Of a stretch of DNA of 64,000 bases, positions 27,862 through 36,540 are shown one piece after another (position 1 is the first letter of the stretch; the number at the start of each line of letters is the position of its first letter). The stretch lies in the NCBI RefSeq assembly GCF_001719615.1, contig NZ_MDVX01000001.1, forward strand, positions 62,001 through 126,000, read 5' to 3'. The translations under genes and the position numbers were made by a program. This stretch comes from Neptunicoccus sediminis (GTDB lineage: Bacteria; Pseudomonadota; Alphaproteobacteria; Rhodobacterales; Rhodobacteraceae). Below the pieces are notes generated by a model, which saw nothing but the letters and a program-made list of their open reading frames with translations, was not told where the DNA came from and did no database searches.

Positions 27862-28518
27862 ATGTCCCTATCCGAAATCACATCCCGCATCACCGCCGCC
27901 GAAGCTGAGTCCAACCGGCCCACCGGCAGCACCCGTCTGATCGCCGTCTCCAAGGTGCAACCCGATGAGCGGGTCCGCGCTGTCTTGCAGGCGGGCCATC
28001 GACTGTTCGGAGAAAACAAGGTGCAGGAAGCCCAAGGCAAATGGCCCGGCTTTCGTGAAGAATTCGGCGCAGTTGAGGTCCATCTCATCGGCCCGCTGCA
28101 AAGCAACAAGGTCAAACCGGCAGTGGAACTGTTCGACGCGATCCACACGCTGGACCGCAGTAAACTGGCCCGCAAGATTGCCAGCGAGGTTCAGGCGCAG
28201 GGGAAATCTCCAGAGCTGTTTATTCAGGTCAATACCGGCGAAGAACCACAAAAGGCAGGTGTCTTGCCTGCGGATGCAGACGCCTTCATTGCAGAATGCC
28301 GTGCAATGGATCTGACCATCAACGGTCTGATGGTCATTCCCCCTGTCGACGAAGAACCCGCGCTGCATTTTTCCCTGCTGCGCAAGATCGCAGAGCGTAA
28401 CGGGCTGACCGGTCTGTCCATGGGGATGAGCAGCGATTTTGAGCGTGCTGTGGCTCTTGGCGCGACCCATGTGCGCGTTGGTTCTGCCATTTTTGGCGCG
28501 CGTGCTCAACAAGCGTGA
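27862..28518 (+). CDS. YggS family PLP-binding homeostasis protein
   Basis: This 218-residue protein has the fold of the alanine racemase N-domain. The PLP lysine is in IAVSKVQPDE near residue 31. FGENKVQEA, HLIGPLQSNK and the C-terminal phosphate-binding segments SMGMSSDFERAV and VRVGSAIFG all match YggS/PROSC. The family binds pyridoxal phosphate and buffers its level and amino-acid balance; no enzyme activity is established. It lies alone after the second porin terminator and is convergent with the L,D-transpeptidase gene (2-nt gap). Confidence 0.92.
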   Translation: MSLSEITSRITAAEAESNRPTGSTRLIAVSKVQPDERVRAVLQAGHRLFGENKVQEAQGKWPGFREEFGAVEVHLIGPLQSNKVKPAVELFDAIHTLDRSKLARKIASEVQAQGKSPELFIQVNTGEEPQKAGVLPADADAFIAECRAMDLTINGLMVIPPVDEEPALHFSLLRKIAERNGLTGLSMGMSSDFERAVALGATHVRVGSAIFGARAQQA

Positions 28519-28520
28519 TC

Positions 28521-29030
28521 CTAGCGGATGATCAATCGAGAGCGTTCGGTCCAGCCTGACAGAATGTCGACCAGATCCCGTTCATCAAAAGCGATACAGC
28601 CTTCGGTCGGGTGCCGTGGCTTGCGCCATTTGTGCAGGAAGATCGCACTGCCTGCGCCCGCTTTGGCATCCGGCCAGTTGTAATTCACAATTGCAAAAAT
28701 ATCGTAGAGCGGATCGGCGCGGCGCAGTTTTTCGTGGCTGAAACGGTAGCTGCGCGATTGCACCTTGTGATTATAGGCCGGATCACGGGGATCGTCTGAC
28801 CAAAGGTCCCCCAGATGGATCGGCCAACAGTCCAGCGTGGGGGCCTCAAAGCTGATCCGGTCGCTGCGATAGCCCACACCACCCAGTTGATAGGTGCCAA
28901 GCGGCGTGATCCCGTCCCCTTCGCCCTGTTTCACGCCAATGCCGCCGCGCCCCACGGCACAGCAAAACCGCCGCCCCTGAAACCGCGCGCCCCATCGGGT
29001 GACAACGAGATCATCAAAGCCGGCTGTCAT
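28521..29030 (-). CDS. L,D-transpeptidase-like YkuD-domain protein
   Basis: This is a 169-residue YkuD-fold protein. The catalytic region is IFLHKWRKPRHPTEGCIAF near residue 140, with the histidine about ten residues before the T-E-G-C cysteine. The upstream GITPLGTYQLGG loop is also typical. YkuD enzymes link or edit peptidoglycan stem peptides through the cysteine. No signal peptide is visible, which is unusual for a wall enzyme, although short alphaproteobacterial members lack one. Its start overlaps the ribA stop by 4 nt, so it is co-translated with ribA. Confidence 0.83.
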   Translation of the reverse strand: MTAGFDDLVVTRWGARFQGRRFCCAVGRGGIGVKQGEGDGITPLGTYQLGGVGYRSDRISFEAPTLDCWPIHLGDLWSDDPRDPAYNHKVQSRSYRFSHEKLRRADPLYDIFAIVNYNWPDAKAGAGSAIFLHKWRKPRHPTEGCIAFDERDLVDILSGWTERSRLIIR

Positions 29031-30103
29031 AGGAAATGCCCGCTCTTCTTGGCTTTGGTGTCAAGGTATCCGGTGTTCTGCGCCGTGCGCCCCACTTGCA
29101 AGGGCACCCTTTCGGCCACGGCGATTCCTGCCTCTTCCATGCGGGCCACTTTGGCAGGATTGTTTGTCATCAGACGGGTGGATTTGAACCCGAGGCTTTG
29201 CAGAATTTCCGCGCCGAGCCGGAAATCACGTTCGTCATCTTCAAACCCCAGACGGTGATTGGCCTCAACCGTGTCAAAGCCCTGATCCTGAAGGGAATAA
29301 GCCCGCATCTTATTGGCCAGCCCGATGCCGCGCCCCTCTTGATTAAGATAGAGCAATATGCCCTCTCCCTCGATCCCGATCTGCGCCAGAGCCGCCTGCA
29401 ACTGCGGCCCGCAATCGCATTTGAGAGAGCCGATAACATCGCCCGTGAAACACGCCGAATGCAGCCGCGACAACACGGGTTTGTCCCGCGCCGGCCGACC
29501 CACCTCGATGGCGTAATGTTCCTCGCCGCCGTCCCGCTTGCGATAGACGTGGACCCGCGATTTCTGGGAGACATGCAGCGGCACCCGCGCATGGGCGATC
29601 TGATCCAGCGGCATTCGCAGCGCAGCACCGGCCACTATTTCTGCCACGTCCAGCACCAACAACCCCTCCGGCTCGGCGGCGACAGGGGCCAGAATTGCAC
29701 CGGGCAGCAGCCCTGCGGTTTTGCACAGACGGATAACCGTGCGATCCACCAGGGCCGACCCGTCCCGCAGATAGAGGAACGGTCCCTTCATCGGCATCAC
29801 CAGATCAAGCGAGGGATCGGCCATTGCGTGAACCCATGTTGCGGGCGCATCAAACGGCACAACAATCCGGACAAGATCACCGTCATAGGCCGGTGCCGAC
29901 AGGGTTTCTGCCCGCCGGTTCGTTAACGCGATGTGCAGCGCGTCTCCGACATCGCGCATCTGCGCCAGCCGCTCGGAACTCAGCGTTTCGATCGCCGCCA
30001 CAACAACCCGCGCATCGCCGTCGCGCAGCACAACAGGCACGCCCATCCGCAGATCGGCCCGTGCCCGCGCAATTTTCTCATCCAGTGTTACAGAAAACGG
30101 CAT
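29027..30103 (-). CDS. ribA: GTP cyclohydrolase II with degenerate DHBP-synthase-like N-terminal domain
   Basis: The C-terminal ~200 residues are GTP cyclohydrolase II, which opens GTP in the first step of riboflavin synthesis. The zinc cysteines lie in CFTGDVIGSLKCDCGPQ, followed by YLNQEGRGIGLANK. The N-terminal ~150 residues look like DHBP synthase (RibB) but without its acidic motif: DGDARVVVAAIETL occupies the place of DDEDRENEGD...AAE, and VDRTVIRLCKTAGLLPG that of EAAVDLxxLAGL. Only the C-terminal activity is therefore expected. AGGA precedes the ATG at 30103; a longer frame lacks a start signal. The protein has 358 residues, against about 200 for plain RibA. Confidence 0.9.
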   Translation of the reverse strand: MPFSVTLDEKIARARADLRMGVPVVLRDGDARVVVAAIETLSSERLAQMRDVGDALHIALTNRRAETLSAPAYDGDLVRIVVPFDAPATWVHAMADPSLDLVMPMKGPFLYLRDGSALVDRTVIRLCKTAGLLPGAILAPVAAEPEGLLVLDVAEIVAGAALRMPLDQIAHARVPLHVSQKSRVHVYRKRDGGEEHYAIEVGRPARDKPVLSRLHSACFTGDVIGSLKCDCGPQLQAALAQIGIEGEGILLYLNQEGRGIGLANKMRAYSLQDQGFDTVEANHRLGFEDDERDFRLGAEILQSLGFKSTRLMTNNPAKVARMEEAGIAVAERVPLQVGRTAQNTGYLDTKAKKSGHFL

Positions 30104-30215
30104 TTCGATCCTGTTGCTTGAAACATTTTGCCCGCCTTCTATATCTCTCATAACGCAGAAGTGAAACATTATAACGAATTTTAACACGTCCCTGTGAGGC
30201 GGATTGATAAATGCT

Positions 30216-30244
30216 CCCGAGACGCGCAATTTCATCCCGAGACG
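30216..30244 (+). repeat. Direct repeat CCCGAGACG, 20-bp spacing, before response regulator
   Basis: CCCGAGACG occurs at 30216-30224 and again at 30236-30244, spaced by about two helical turns, just upstream of the Shine-Dalgarno sequence of the response regulator. OmpR-family regulators often bind such tandem sites. Because it lies close to the start, it may instead act at RNA level. Confidence 0.35.
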
Positions 30245-30256
30245 AGGAGATGCTCG

Positions 30257-30943
30257 ATGAATAACGTTAAGAAAATCCTGATGGTGGATGATGATGACGA
30301 CCTGCGCGAAGCGTTGGCGGATCAATTGGTCCTGACTGAAGAATTCGATGTTTTTGAAGCCGAAAACGGCGCCGATGGTCTGGAGAAAGCGAAACAGGCA
30401 CTTTACGATCTGGTGCTTCTGGATGTTGGCCTGCCAGATATGGACGGGCGCGAATTGTGCCGTCTGATGCGCAAACAGGGTGTGAAATGTCCGATCGTGA
30501 TGCTTACGGGGCATGACACGGATGCGGACACCATCTTGGGGCTGGATGCCGGCGCCAATGATTACGTGTCCAAACCTTTCAAGTTTCCGGTTCTTCTGGC
30601 CCGCATCCGTGCGCAATTGCGCCAGCATGAACAATCCGAAGACGCAGTATTCAATCTTGGGCCTTACACCTTCAAGCCGTCTGCCAAACTGTTGGTCGAT
30701 GAAGCGGATAAGAAGGTTCGTCTGACGGAAAAAGAAACCAATATTCTCAAGTTCCTGTACCGTTCACAGGACGGCGTTGTGCCAAGAGAGGTTCTTTTGC
30801 ACGAGGTTTGGGGCTATAATGCAGGGGTGACGACTCATACGTTGGAAACCCACATCTACCGGCTGCGTCAAAAGATCGAACCCGATCCCGGCAATGCACG
30901 GTTGTTGGTGACTGAATCAGGCGGCTATCGTCTGAACGCGTAA
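30257..30943 (+). CDS. OmpR-family two-component response regulator
   Basis: This is a 228-residue cytosolic transcription factor. The receiver domain has the acidic pocket VDDDDD (residues 10-15), the phosphorylated aspartate in LVLLDVGLPD near residue 56 and KPF near residue 106. The C-terminal winged helix has LTEKETNILKFL and THTLETHIYRLRQKIE. It resembles the conserved alphaproteobacterial regulators of the CenR type, but this assignment is tentative and no partner kinase is in the window. GAGGAG lies 7 nt before the ATG. It is divergent from ribA and followed by a strong terminator. Confidence 0.9.
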   Translation: MNNVKKILMVDDDDDLREALADQLVLTEEFDVFEAENGADGLEKAKQALYDLVLLDVGLPDMDGRELCRLMRKQGVKCPIVMLTGHDTDADTILGLDAGANDYVSKPFKFPVLLARIRAQLRQHEQSEDAVFNLGPYTFKPSAKLLVDEADKKVRLTEKETNILKFLYRSQDGVVPREVLLHEVWGYNAGVTTHTLETHIYRLRQKIEPDPGNARLLVTESGGYRLNA

Positions 30944-30986
30944 AGCACAGAAAATCGCAGGGCTTTTCATAGTTTTTCCCTGCACT

Positions 30987-31014
30987 GACCCGCCGGTCCG
31001 GCGGGTCTTTTTTT
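30987..31014 (+). terminator. Intrinsic terminator of response regulator
   Basis: A perfect 9-bp stem (GACCCGCCG / CGGCGGGTC) with a 3-nt loop is followed by seven T residues, about 45 nt after the stop codon. Confidence 0.93.
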
Positions 31015-31063
31015 GCCCTGCGGATTCCTCTAAGGTGCGGCGAAATTATCAAAGGTCTGCCCC

Positions 31064-31855
31064 ATGCCCATTAAAATCTGCACATGGAACATCAATTCCG
31101 TGCGCCTGCGTGAACCCATCGTCATGAAACTTCTGGAAGAGGAACAACCGGACGTTTTATGCTTGCAGGAATGTAAAAGCCCCGTCGAGAAAATCCCGAC
31201 AGAGAATTTCGCCGCCCTTGGATATTCCCACATGGTTGCCCGCGGGCAGAAGGGCTATAACGGTGTCGCGATCCTGTCCAAACGTCCTATTATCGACGCA
31301 GGCCACCGCGACTTTTGTGAAAAGGGTGATGCCCGTCATGTGGCGGCGCAGTTGGACAACGGCATGGTCATTCACAACTTCTATGTACCTGCCGGTGGCG
31401 ATGTGGCCGACCGAGAGGTGAACGAGAAGTTCGGCCATAAGATGGATTTCCTGACAGAGATGCGCGACTGGTTCCACAGCGAAGCCCCGTCAAAATCCGT
31501 GATGGTCGGGGATTTGAACATTGCGCCCCGCGAAGATGATGTCTGGGACCACAAGAAACTGCTCAAGGTGGTGTCCCACACCCCGATTGAGGTCGAGAAA
31601 CTGGCCGAGACCCAAGACGCTGGCAAATGGGTGGACATCACCCGTCAGGATATTCCCGAAGGGCTGCTATATACGTGGTGGTCCTATCGGGCGAAAGACT
31701 GGGATGCTGCGGATAAGGGGCGTCGTCTGGATCACATCTGGGCCACACCCGATATTTCCGCAAGCGGCCATGCCAGCCGTGTTTTGCGCGATGCCCGCGG
31801 GTGGGAAAAGCCGAGCGACCACGCCCCGTTGTTCGCCACTTTTGATCTGGATTAA
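31064..31855 (+). CDS. xthA: Exodeoxyribonuclease III
   Basis: This 263-residue exonuclease III-type AP endonuclease removes nucleotides and cleaves abasic sites in base-excision repair. The family motifs are all present: WNINSVRLR near residue 9, LCLQECK near residue 34, YNGVAILSK near residue 67, GDLNIAPRE near residue 150 and the C-terminal SDHAPLFATF. The order and length match XthA. It starts 50 nt after the terminator of the response regulator gene and is followed by a thioredoxin-TPR gene about 118 nt away. Confidence 0.94.
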   Translation: MPIKICTWNINSVRLREPIVMKLLEEEQPDVLCLQECKSPVEKIPTENFAALGYSHMVARGQKGYNGVAILSKRPIIDAGHRDFCEKGDARHVAAQLDNGMVIHNFYVPAGGDVADREVNEKFGHKMDFLTEMRDWFHSEAPSKSVMVGDLNIAPREDDVWDHKKLLKVVSHTPIEVEKLAETQDAGKWVDITRQDIPEGLLYTWWSYRAKDWDAADKGRRLDHIWATPDISASGHASRVLRDARGWEKPSDHAPLFATFDLD

Positions 31856-31973
31856 TCCGCAACAGGGCCGTGACAGCATGGTGACTCCAGCGCGTTTCTG
31901 GCGCCAGACCTTGTTCCACGGCCCCTGTTCGCCTACATCACAATCAACCCAAGTCTAATTGCAAGAGAGACAT

Positions 31974-32888
31974 ATGTTGGAATTGAACGGCGCTGACGCC
32001 TCCGCCCCTGCCGGTGATCTGATCACAGACGGCTCTGAAGCGACCTTTATGCAGGACGTGATCGAAACCTCGCAAACCACCCCCGTGATCGTTGATTTCT
32101 GGGCGCCTTGGTGCGGCCCGTGCAAAACGCTCGGTCCTGCGCTCGAAGAGGCTGTGGCAGCCGCGGGCGGTCGCGTGAAAATGGTAAAGATCAACGTGGA
32201 CGAGAACCAGATGCTCGCAGGTCAGTTGCGGGTGCAATCCATCCCGACTGTTTTCGCCTTTCACGAAGGCAAACCCATTGATGCGTTTCAAGGTGCCCTG
32301 CCCCCAAGCGAGATCAAGACATTCGTTGATAAAATCGCCGCCCTTGCCGGTGAACCGGACAACGGGCTGGACGATGCGGTTGCAGCCGCAGAAGAGATGT
32401 TTGAACAGGGCGACATCGCGGATGCGGCCCAAACCTTTGCCGCCATCGTCGAAGAAGACCCTAGCCACGCCGCTGCCTATGCCGGTCTGGTGAAATCCTG
32501 TCTTGCGCTCGGGGATAGTGAACAGGCCAATGAACTGCTGGACAATGTGCCCGCTGCTATTGCGCAGGACACTGCGATCCTTGCAGTGAAGGCACAGGCT
32601 GAACTGGCCGCTACTGCCGCTGATGCGGGGGAAACCGCCGAACTGCGTGCCAAGCTTGACGCGGATGAGGACGATCATCAGGCGCGTCTCGATCTGGCAA
32701 TGGCGCTGCTGGGCGAGGGTAAAACCGAGGAGGCGGTCGCAGAATTGCTGGAAATTTTCCGGCGCGACCGTGAATGGAATGACGGCGCGGCCAAGGCACA
32801 ATTGTTCAAGGTTTTCGACAGTCTAGGCCCGACGGATCCCGTCGCACAGAACGGACGTCGCAAATTGTCATCAATGATCTTTGCCTAA
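31974..32888 (+). CDS. Thioredoxin with C-terminal TPR domain (CnoX/YbbN-like)
   Basis: This is a 304-residue cytosolic protein. An N-terminal thioredoxin domain with an intact redox site, FWAPWCGPCKTL (near residue 42), is followed by about 180 residues of TPR-like helices, ending in YbbN-type LLEIFRRDREWNDGAAKAQL. CnoX/YbbN proteins guard unfolded clients for GroEL. The E. coli form lacks the CxxC site, whereas this one keeps both cysteines and so should be redox-active, as reported for Caulobacter CnoX. The ATG at 31974 has AGAGA upstream; an earlier TTG frame at 31959 is possible but unneeded. Confidence 0.9.
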   Translation: MLELNGADASAPAGDLITDGSEATFMQDVIETSQTTPVIVDFWAPWCGPCKTLGPALEEAVAAAGGRVKMVKINVDENQMLAGQLRVQSIPTVFAFHEGKPIDAFQGALPPSEIKTFVDKIAALAGEPDNGLDDAVAAAEEMFEQGDIADAAQTFAAIVEEDPSHAAAYAGLVKSCLALGDSEQANELLDNVPAAIAQDTAILAVKAQAELAATAADAGETAELRAKLDADEDDHQARLDLAMALLGEGKTEEAVAELLEIFRRDREWNDGAAKAQLFKVFDSLGPTDPVAQNGRRKLSSMIFA

Positions 32889-32914
32889 CGCGGATCGGGG
32901 GCTATGTTTGAAGC

Positions 32915-33562
32915 ATGATAAACGTCATCGACCTGCCCCCGAAAATTCCCATATTTCCGCTTTCAGGCGTGCTGCTTCTGCCGCGCGCCCGATTGCCGCT
33001 CAACGTGTTCGAGCCGCGCTATCTGGCGATGCTGGATGATGCGCTGAAAACCGACCACAGGATGATCGGCATGGTACAACCCCGCGAAATTCCGGGCAAA
33101 AAGGATGAAATGTCCCTGCAACAGATCGGTTGCGCCGGTCGGGTCACATCCTTTTCGGAAACTGAAGACGGGCGCTATCTTATCACGCTCTCAGGCATCA
33201 GCCGCTTTCGCTTGCGCGGTGTGGAAGACGGGTTTTCCCCCTATATCAACGCCGCCGTAGACTGGTCCAGCTTTACCGCCGACAAGGGCGCACAGGACAT
33301 CGACCACCAATTTGACCGCCCCCGCTTCTTACAAACCCTGTCCCGGTATTTCACCGCAACTTCGCTGTCTACCGACTGGGACAGCCTGAAAGAGGCAGAT
33401 GAAGAACTGCTGATCAACTCGCTGTCTATGCTTTGCCCGTTTGATCCGTCCGAAAAACAGGCCTTGCTGGAAGCGCCCAATCTGGCGAACCGCCGCGAAA
33501 CGCTGGTGACGCTGATGGAATTTGCGCTGGCTGGCGATCCCGGAGAGGATCCGATTCAATGA
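32915..33562 (+). CDS. Lon-protease substrate-binding (LAN) domain protein
   Basis: This 215-residue protein consists of the N-terminal domain of Lon without the ATPase and protease parts. It opens [19 protein letters not shown] (residues 6-24), then [18 protein letters not shown] and [15 protein letters not shown], the standard LAN-domain pattern. The family may bind or select protein substrates, but no function is proven in bacteria. It is 26 nt after the thioredoxin gene and overlaps the start of the Trm112-like gene by 4 nt, so the three form an operon. Confidence 0.9.
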   Translation: MINVIDLPPKIPIFPLSGVLLLPRARLPLNVFEPRYLAMLDDALKTDHRMIGMVQPREIPGKKDEMSLQQIGCAGRVTSFSETEDGRYLITLSGISRFRLRGVEDGFSPYINAAVDWSSFTADKGAQDIDHQFDRPRFLQTLSRYFTATSLSTDWDSLKEADEELLINSLSMLCPFDPSEKQALLEAPNLANRRETLVTLMEFALAGDPGEDPIQ

Positions 33563-33741
33563 GCGATATGCAAAAAACCGATGCCAAAATGCTCGAAGCG
33601 CTGATCTGTCCGGTAACACATACCCAGTTGCGATACGACCCCGAGGCGCAAGAGCTGGTGTCGAAAAAGGCCCGTCTGGCCTTTCCGATTCGCAACGGCA
33701 TTCCCGTGATGCTGATCGACGAGGCGCGTCCGCTCGATTAA
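33559..33741 (+). CDS. Trm112 family protein
   Basis: This is a 60-residue protein with the Trm112/YcaR pattern: [17 protein letters not shown] at residues 11-27 and [18 protein letters not shown] at the C-terminus. The family forms a small zinc-ribbon-like domain and, in eukaryotes and archaea, activates methyltransferases; the bacterial role is less defined. Only one cysteine (C18) is seen, so the metal site is degenerate, as in many bacterial members. The ATG overlaps the upstream stop by 4 nt, and the stop overlaps the convergent hydroxylase gene by 4 nt. Confidence 0.88.
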   Translation: MSDMQKTDAKMLEALICPVTHTQLRYDPEAQELVSKKARLAFPIRNGIPVMLIDEARPLD

Positions 33742-34964
33742 ACCGCGCGGCCTTGCATCAGGCGGGGTAGCTCCCCTGTCAGACCGGCCGCTTGCCGGAT
33801 CAGTCCGCGCCGTGCCGTTGGCAGCGCATTCACCGCCCCAAGCCCCAGATCCCGCAGACCGCGCAGCAGCGGGTTGTCGTTTGAAAACAGCCGGTTCAGA
33901 CCATCCGTCGCCACCGCAAGGCTGGCTACATCAAAGCGCCGCCATTGCTGGTAGGGTTGCAGGGCAACAGGGCTGCCGATGTCCTGCCCGCGCCGCGCTG
34001 CATCTGCCAACACCTGTGCCAGCGCAGCCACATCCCGCAGACCAAGGTTCAACCCCTGCCCCGCAAGCGGATGAATGCCGTGGGCAGCATCGCCCACCAG
34101 CGCCACACGCTCTGCCACAAAGGATTGCGCCAGCGACAGGCCCAGCGGATACATGAACCGCGTGCCAGCCAGTTTGATTTCGCCCAGAAACGCGCCAAAA
34201 GCGGGACGCAGACAGGTCAGATATTCTGCATCCTCCATCGCCTGAATTGCCTCGGCGCGGTCGGTGCTTTCGGTCCAGACGATCGAACTGCGATTACCCG
34301 GCAAAGGCAGGATCGCCAAAGGACCGGAGGGCATGAACATCTGATGGGCACAGCCCTGATGGGGCAGCGCGTGTTCTACCGCGCAAACCAGCGAGGCCTG
34401 TTTGTATTGCCATCCGGTGCGCCGGATACCGCTGCGCTGTGCCACGCTGCTCTGGCGTCCGTCACTGCCGACCAGCACCCGACCGCGCAGGGTTTCCCCG
34501 TTGTCGAGCGTGACGGTCACGCCAGCCGCATCCACCTCTTGCGCCACAACCAAACGCCCTGACAGATGGGTGATGCGGTCATTTTGTGCCACATGATCCA
34601 GCAGCGCACGGCGCAGGTAGCGATCCTCGATCATCTGCCCCATCGGACCCTCTTCGATCTCGTTATGATCGAAATGCAAGAAATAGGGCGAAGCTCCTTC
34701 ACCGGGCCGCCCATCGGACACTTTAATATCAAGGATCGGCTGGGCATGTTCGCGCAAACCGTCCCACAGCCCCAAAGCCGCAAGCATCCGCTGCGAAGTC
34801 AGCGCCAGCGCATAACCGCGCCCGTCAAAATCCGCGTCCGTGCGGGTATCTACCGCAAGGGGGTCAATCACCGTGCTGCGAAATCCGGCCTGTGCCAGCG
34901 CCAGCGCAAGGGCAGACCCGTTCAGCCCACCCCCCGCAATCAGAATATCCGTGTCCATAGTCAT
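33738..34964 (-). CDS. UbiH/UbiF/VisC/COQ6-family FAD-dependent hydroxylase
   Basis: This 408-residue flavoprotein monooxygenase has the FAD-binding [18 protein letters not shown] at residues 6-23, an internal [14 protein letters not shown] and the second FAD motif [20 protein letters not shown]. The pattern places it with the ubiquinone ring hydroxylases, which insert oxygen into the quinone head group at the inner membrane. Which position it hydroxylates cannot be stated. A start at the ATG at 34964 ([10 protein letters not shown]) or two codons on at 34958 is equally plausible. It is divergent from the amidase gene. Confidence 0.88.
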   Translation of the reverse strand: MTMDTDILIAGGGLNGSALALALAQAGFRSTVIDPLAVDTRTDADFDGRGYALALTSQRMLAALGLWDGLREHAQPILDIKVSDGRPGEGASPYFLHFDHNEIEEGPMGQMIEDRYLRRALLDHVAQNDRITHLSGRLVVAQEVDAAGVTVTLDNGETLRGRVLVGSDGRQSSVAQRSGIRRTGWQYKQASLVCAVEHALPHQGCAHQMFMPSGPLAILPLPGNRSSIVWTESTDRAEAIQAMEDAEYLTCLRPAFGAFLGEIKLAGTRFMYPLGLSLAQSFVAERVALVGDAAHGIHPLAGQGLNLGLRDVAALAQVLADAARRGQDIGSPVALQPYQQWRRFDVASLAVATDGLNRLFSNDNPLLRGLRDLGLGAVNALPTARRGLIRQAAGLTGELPRLMQGRAV

Positions 34965-35047
34965 AGGCTGAATATGGGCGCTTCTGCGGGATTGTCCATC
35001 GGTCATTCCGCCGCTAGGGTTCGATCCAAATACGAAGGAGACCCGTG

Positions 35048-36385
35048 ATGGCACACCCCTGGCTAAGCGCGACCGCATCCGATCTGGGGCGGGGCATCGC
35101 TGCAGGCAAGATTGACCCTGTGGACTTGACCGAAACCTATCTGGAAGCCGCTGAGTCCCACGACTTCAGCCAACGGATCTTTACCCATGTCACCCGTGAT
35201 CGCGCCCTGTCCGAAGCGAAGGCCGCCAAGTCCCGCGCAGATGCCGGATTGCGCAACAGCCTGCTGGACGGGGTTCCGGTATCCTGGAAAGACCTTGTGG
35301 ATACCGCCGGAATCGAAACAGTATCGGGTAGTGATCTGTTAAAGGGGCGCGTTCCAACACAGGACGGCGAATGCCTGCAACATGCGACCCGCGCGGGGCT
35401 GGTGTGTATGGGTAAAACCCATATGTCGGAACTGGCGTTTTCCGGTTTGGGGTATAATCCTGTCACCCAGACACCGCCCTGTGTGAACAATCACGCAGCC
35501 GTTCCGGGGGGATCATCCTCGGGGGCGGCGGCCTCTGTTGCGTTCAACCTGTCCGCGGCGGCGATAGGCTCGGACACGGGCGGTTCGGTGCGCATTCCTG
35601 CGGCTTGGAATGATCTCGTCGGGTTGAAAACCACTTCCGGTCTGGTCTCGCTCAAGGGGGCTGTGCCCCTTGCCGCCAGCTTTGACACCATTGGCCCGCT
35701 GTGCCGTTCGGTTGAGGATAGCGCCCACCTGCTTTCCGCCCTGTCCGGAAGCGCCCAAGTACCCGATCTGAACGGGGCGAATCTGTCGGGTCGTCACTTT
35801 GCCCTGTGTAAAACCTCGGTTCTGGAAGATCTGGACGACGGCATCGCCACCGGATTTCAGGATGCGATTGACCGTCTGGCGGCCCGTGGTGCCAGAATCA
35901 CCGAAATCGACATCCCTTTCCTGCCAGAACTGCTCGCCCTGTCTCCCGTTGTCTTCACGGTAGAGGCCTATGCCCAGTGGAAGACGGAACTGGAAGCGAA
36001 TCCGGAGGCCATGTTCCCCGAGATCCTCGAACGGTTCCGCGGCGGGCTGAAGTTCAGCGGCGTGGATTACGTGCGGGCGCAAAAACGCATGATGCAACTG
36101 CGGCAGGACTATCTGACCCATGTCGCAGGATATGACGCGGTGCTGTTGCCTTCTTCGCCCATTCTACCCCCGGATCTGGAACGGCTGAAAAACGAAAGTG
36201 CTTACTATCAGCACGCCAATCTGATGGCCCTGCGCAATACGCGGGTGGGAAATCTGCTGGGCCTGTGCGGTCTGACCCTGCCCACCGGCACGCCGAGCGT
36301 CGGGTTGATGGCGATGGGCACCCCCTTTGGCGAGCGCAAGCTCCTGCGGGTGGGCGCGGCACTGGAGGCCGCGCTAAACGACTGA
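35048..36385 (+). CDS. Amidase signature family protein
   Basis: This is a 445-residue amidase. The Ser-cisSer-Lys triad elements are VSWKDLVDT (lysine near residue 80), AVPGGSSSGAAASVA (cis-serine near residue 157) and GSDTGGSVRIPAAW (nucleophile near residue 180). These are the full signature of the family that includes GatA and aliphatic or aryl amidases. Because GatBC partners are absent, a free amide hydrolase is more likely than a tRNA amidotransferase subunit; the substrate is unknown. AAGGAG lies 7 nt before the ATG at 35048; a GTG three bases earlier (35045) is less well placed. Confidence 0.9.
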   Translation: MAHPWLSATASDLGRGIAAGKIDPVDLTETYLEAAESHDFSQRIFTHVTRDRALSEAKAAKSRADAGLRNSLLDGVPVSWKDLVDTAGIETVSGSDLLKGRVPTQDGECLQHATRAGLVCMGKTHMSELAFSGLGYNPVTQTPPCVNNHAAVPGGSSSGAAASVAFNLSAAAIGSDTGGSVRIPAAWNDLVGLKTTSGLVSLKGAVPLAASFDTIGPLCRSVEDSAHLLSALSGSAQVPDLNGANLSGRHFALCKTSVLEDLDDGIATGFQDAIDRLAARGARITEIDIPFLPELLALSPVVFTVEAYAQWKTELEANPEAMFPEILERFRGGLKFSGVDYVRAQKRMMQLRQDYLTHVAGYDAVLLPSSPILPPDLERLKNESAYYQHANLMALRNTRVGNLLGLCGLTLPTGTPSVGLMAMGTPFGERKLLRVGAALEAALND

Positions 36386-36417
36386 AACCGTTAATTTATC
36401 GACCACAGAAATCGCGC

Positions 36418-36455
36418 GGCGGGGCGCAGGGCAAAAAAGCCACAATCGCCCCGCC
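36418..36455. terminator. Stem-loop after amidase gene
   Basis: The arms GGCGGGGCG and CGCCCCGCC enclose a 20-nt loop that itself can fold (GGC...GCC). No T run follows, so termination is doubtful; it may simply stabilise the mRNA end. Confidence 0.35.
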
Positions 36456-36540
36456 TTGACCAAAAGAGGTTTGGCCCGATCAGAATTTTTGTCTAATGTG
36501 GGGAAAACGGGGCGCTTAGACCCCATACCCTGAGGCAGAC

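Noticed and set aside
33559-33741. Trm112-like gene as a shadow of the hydroxylase gene
   Set aside because: It overlaps that gene by only 4 bp, has the ICPVTH...[11 protein letters not shown] family pattern and is coupled to the upstream gene.
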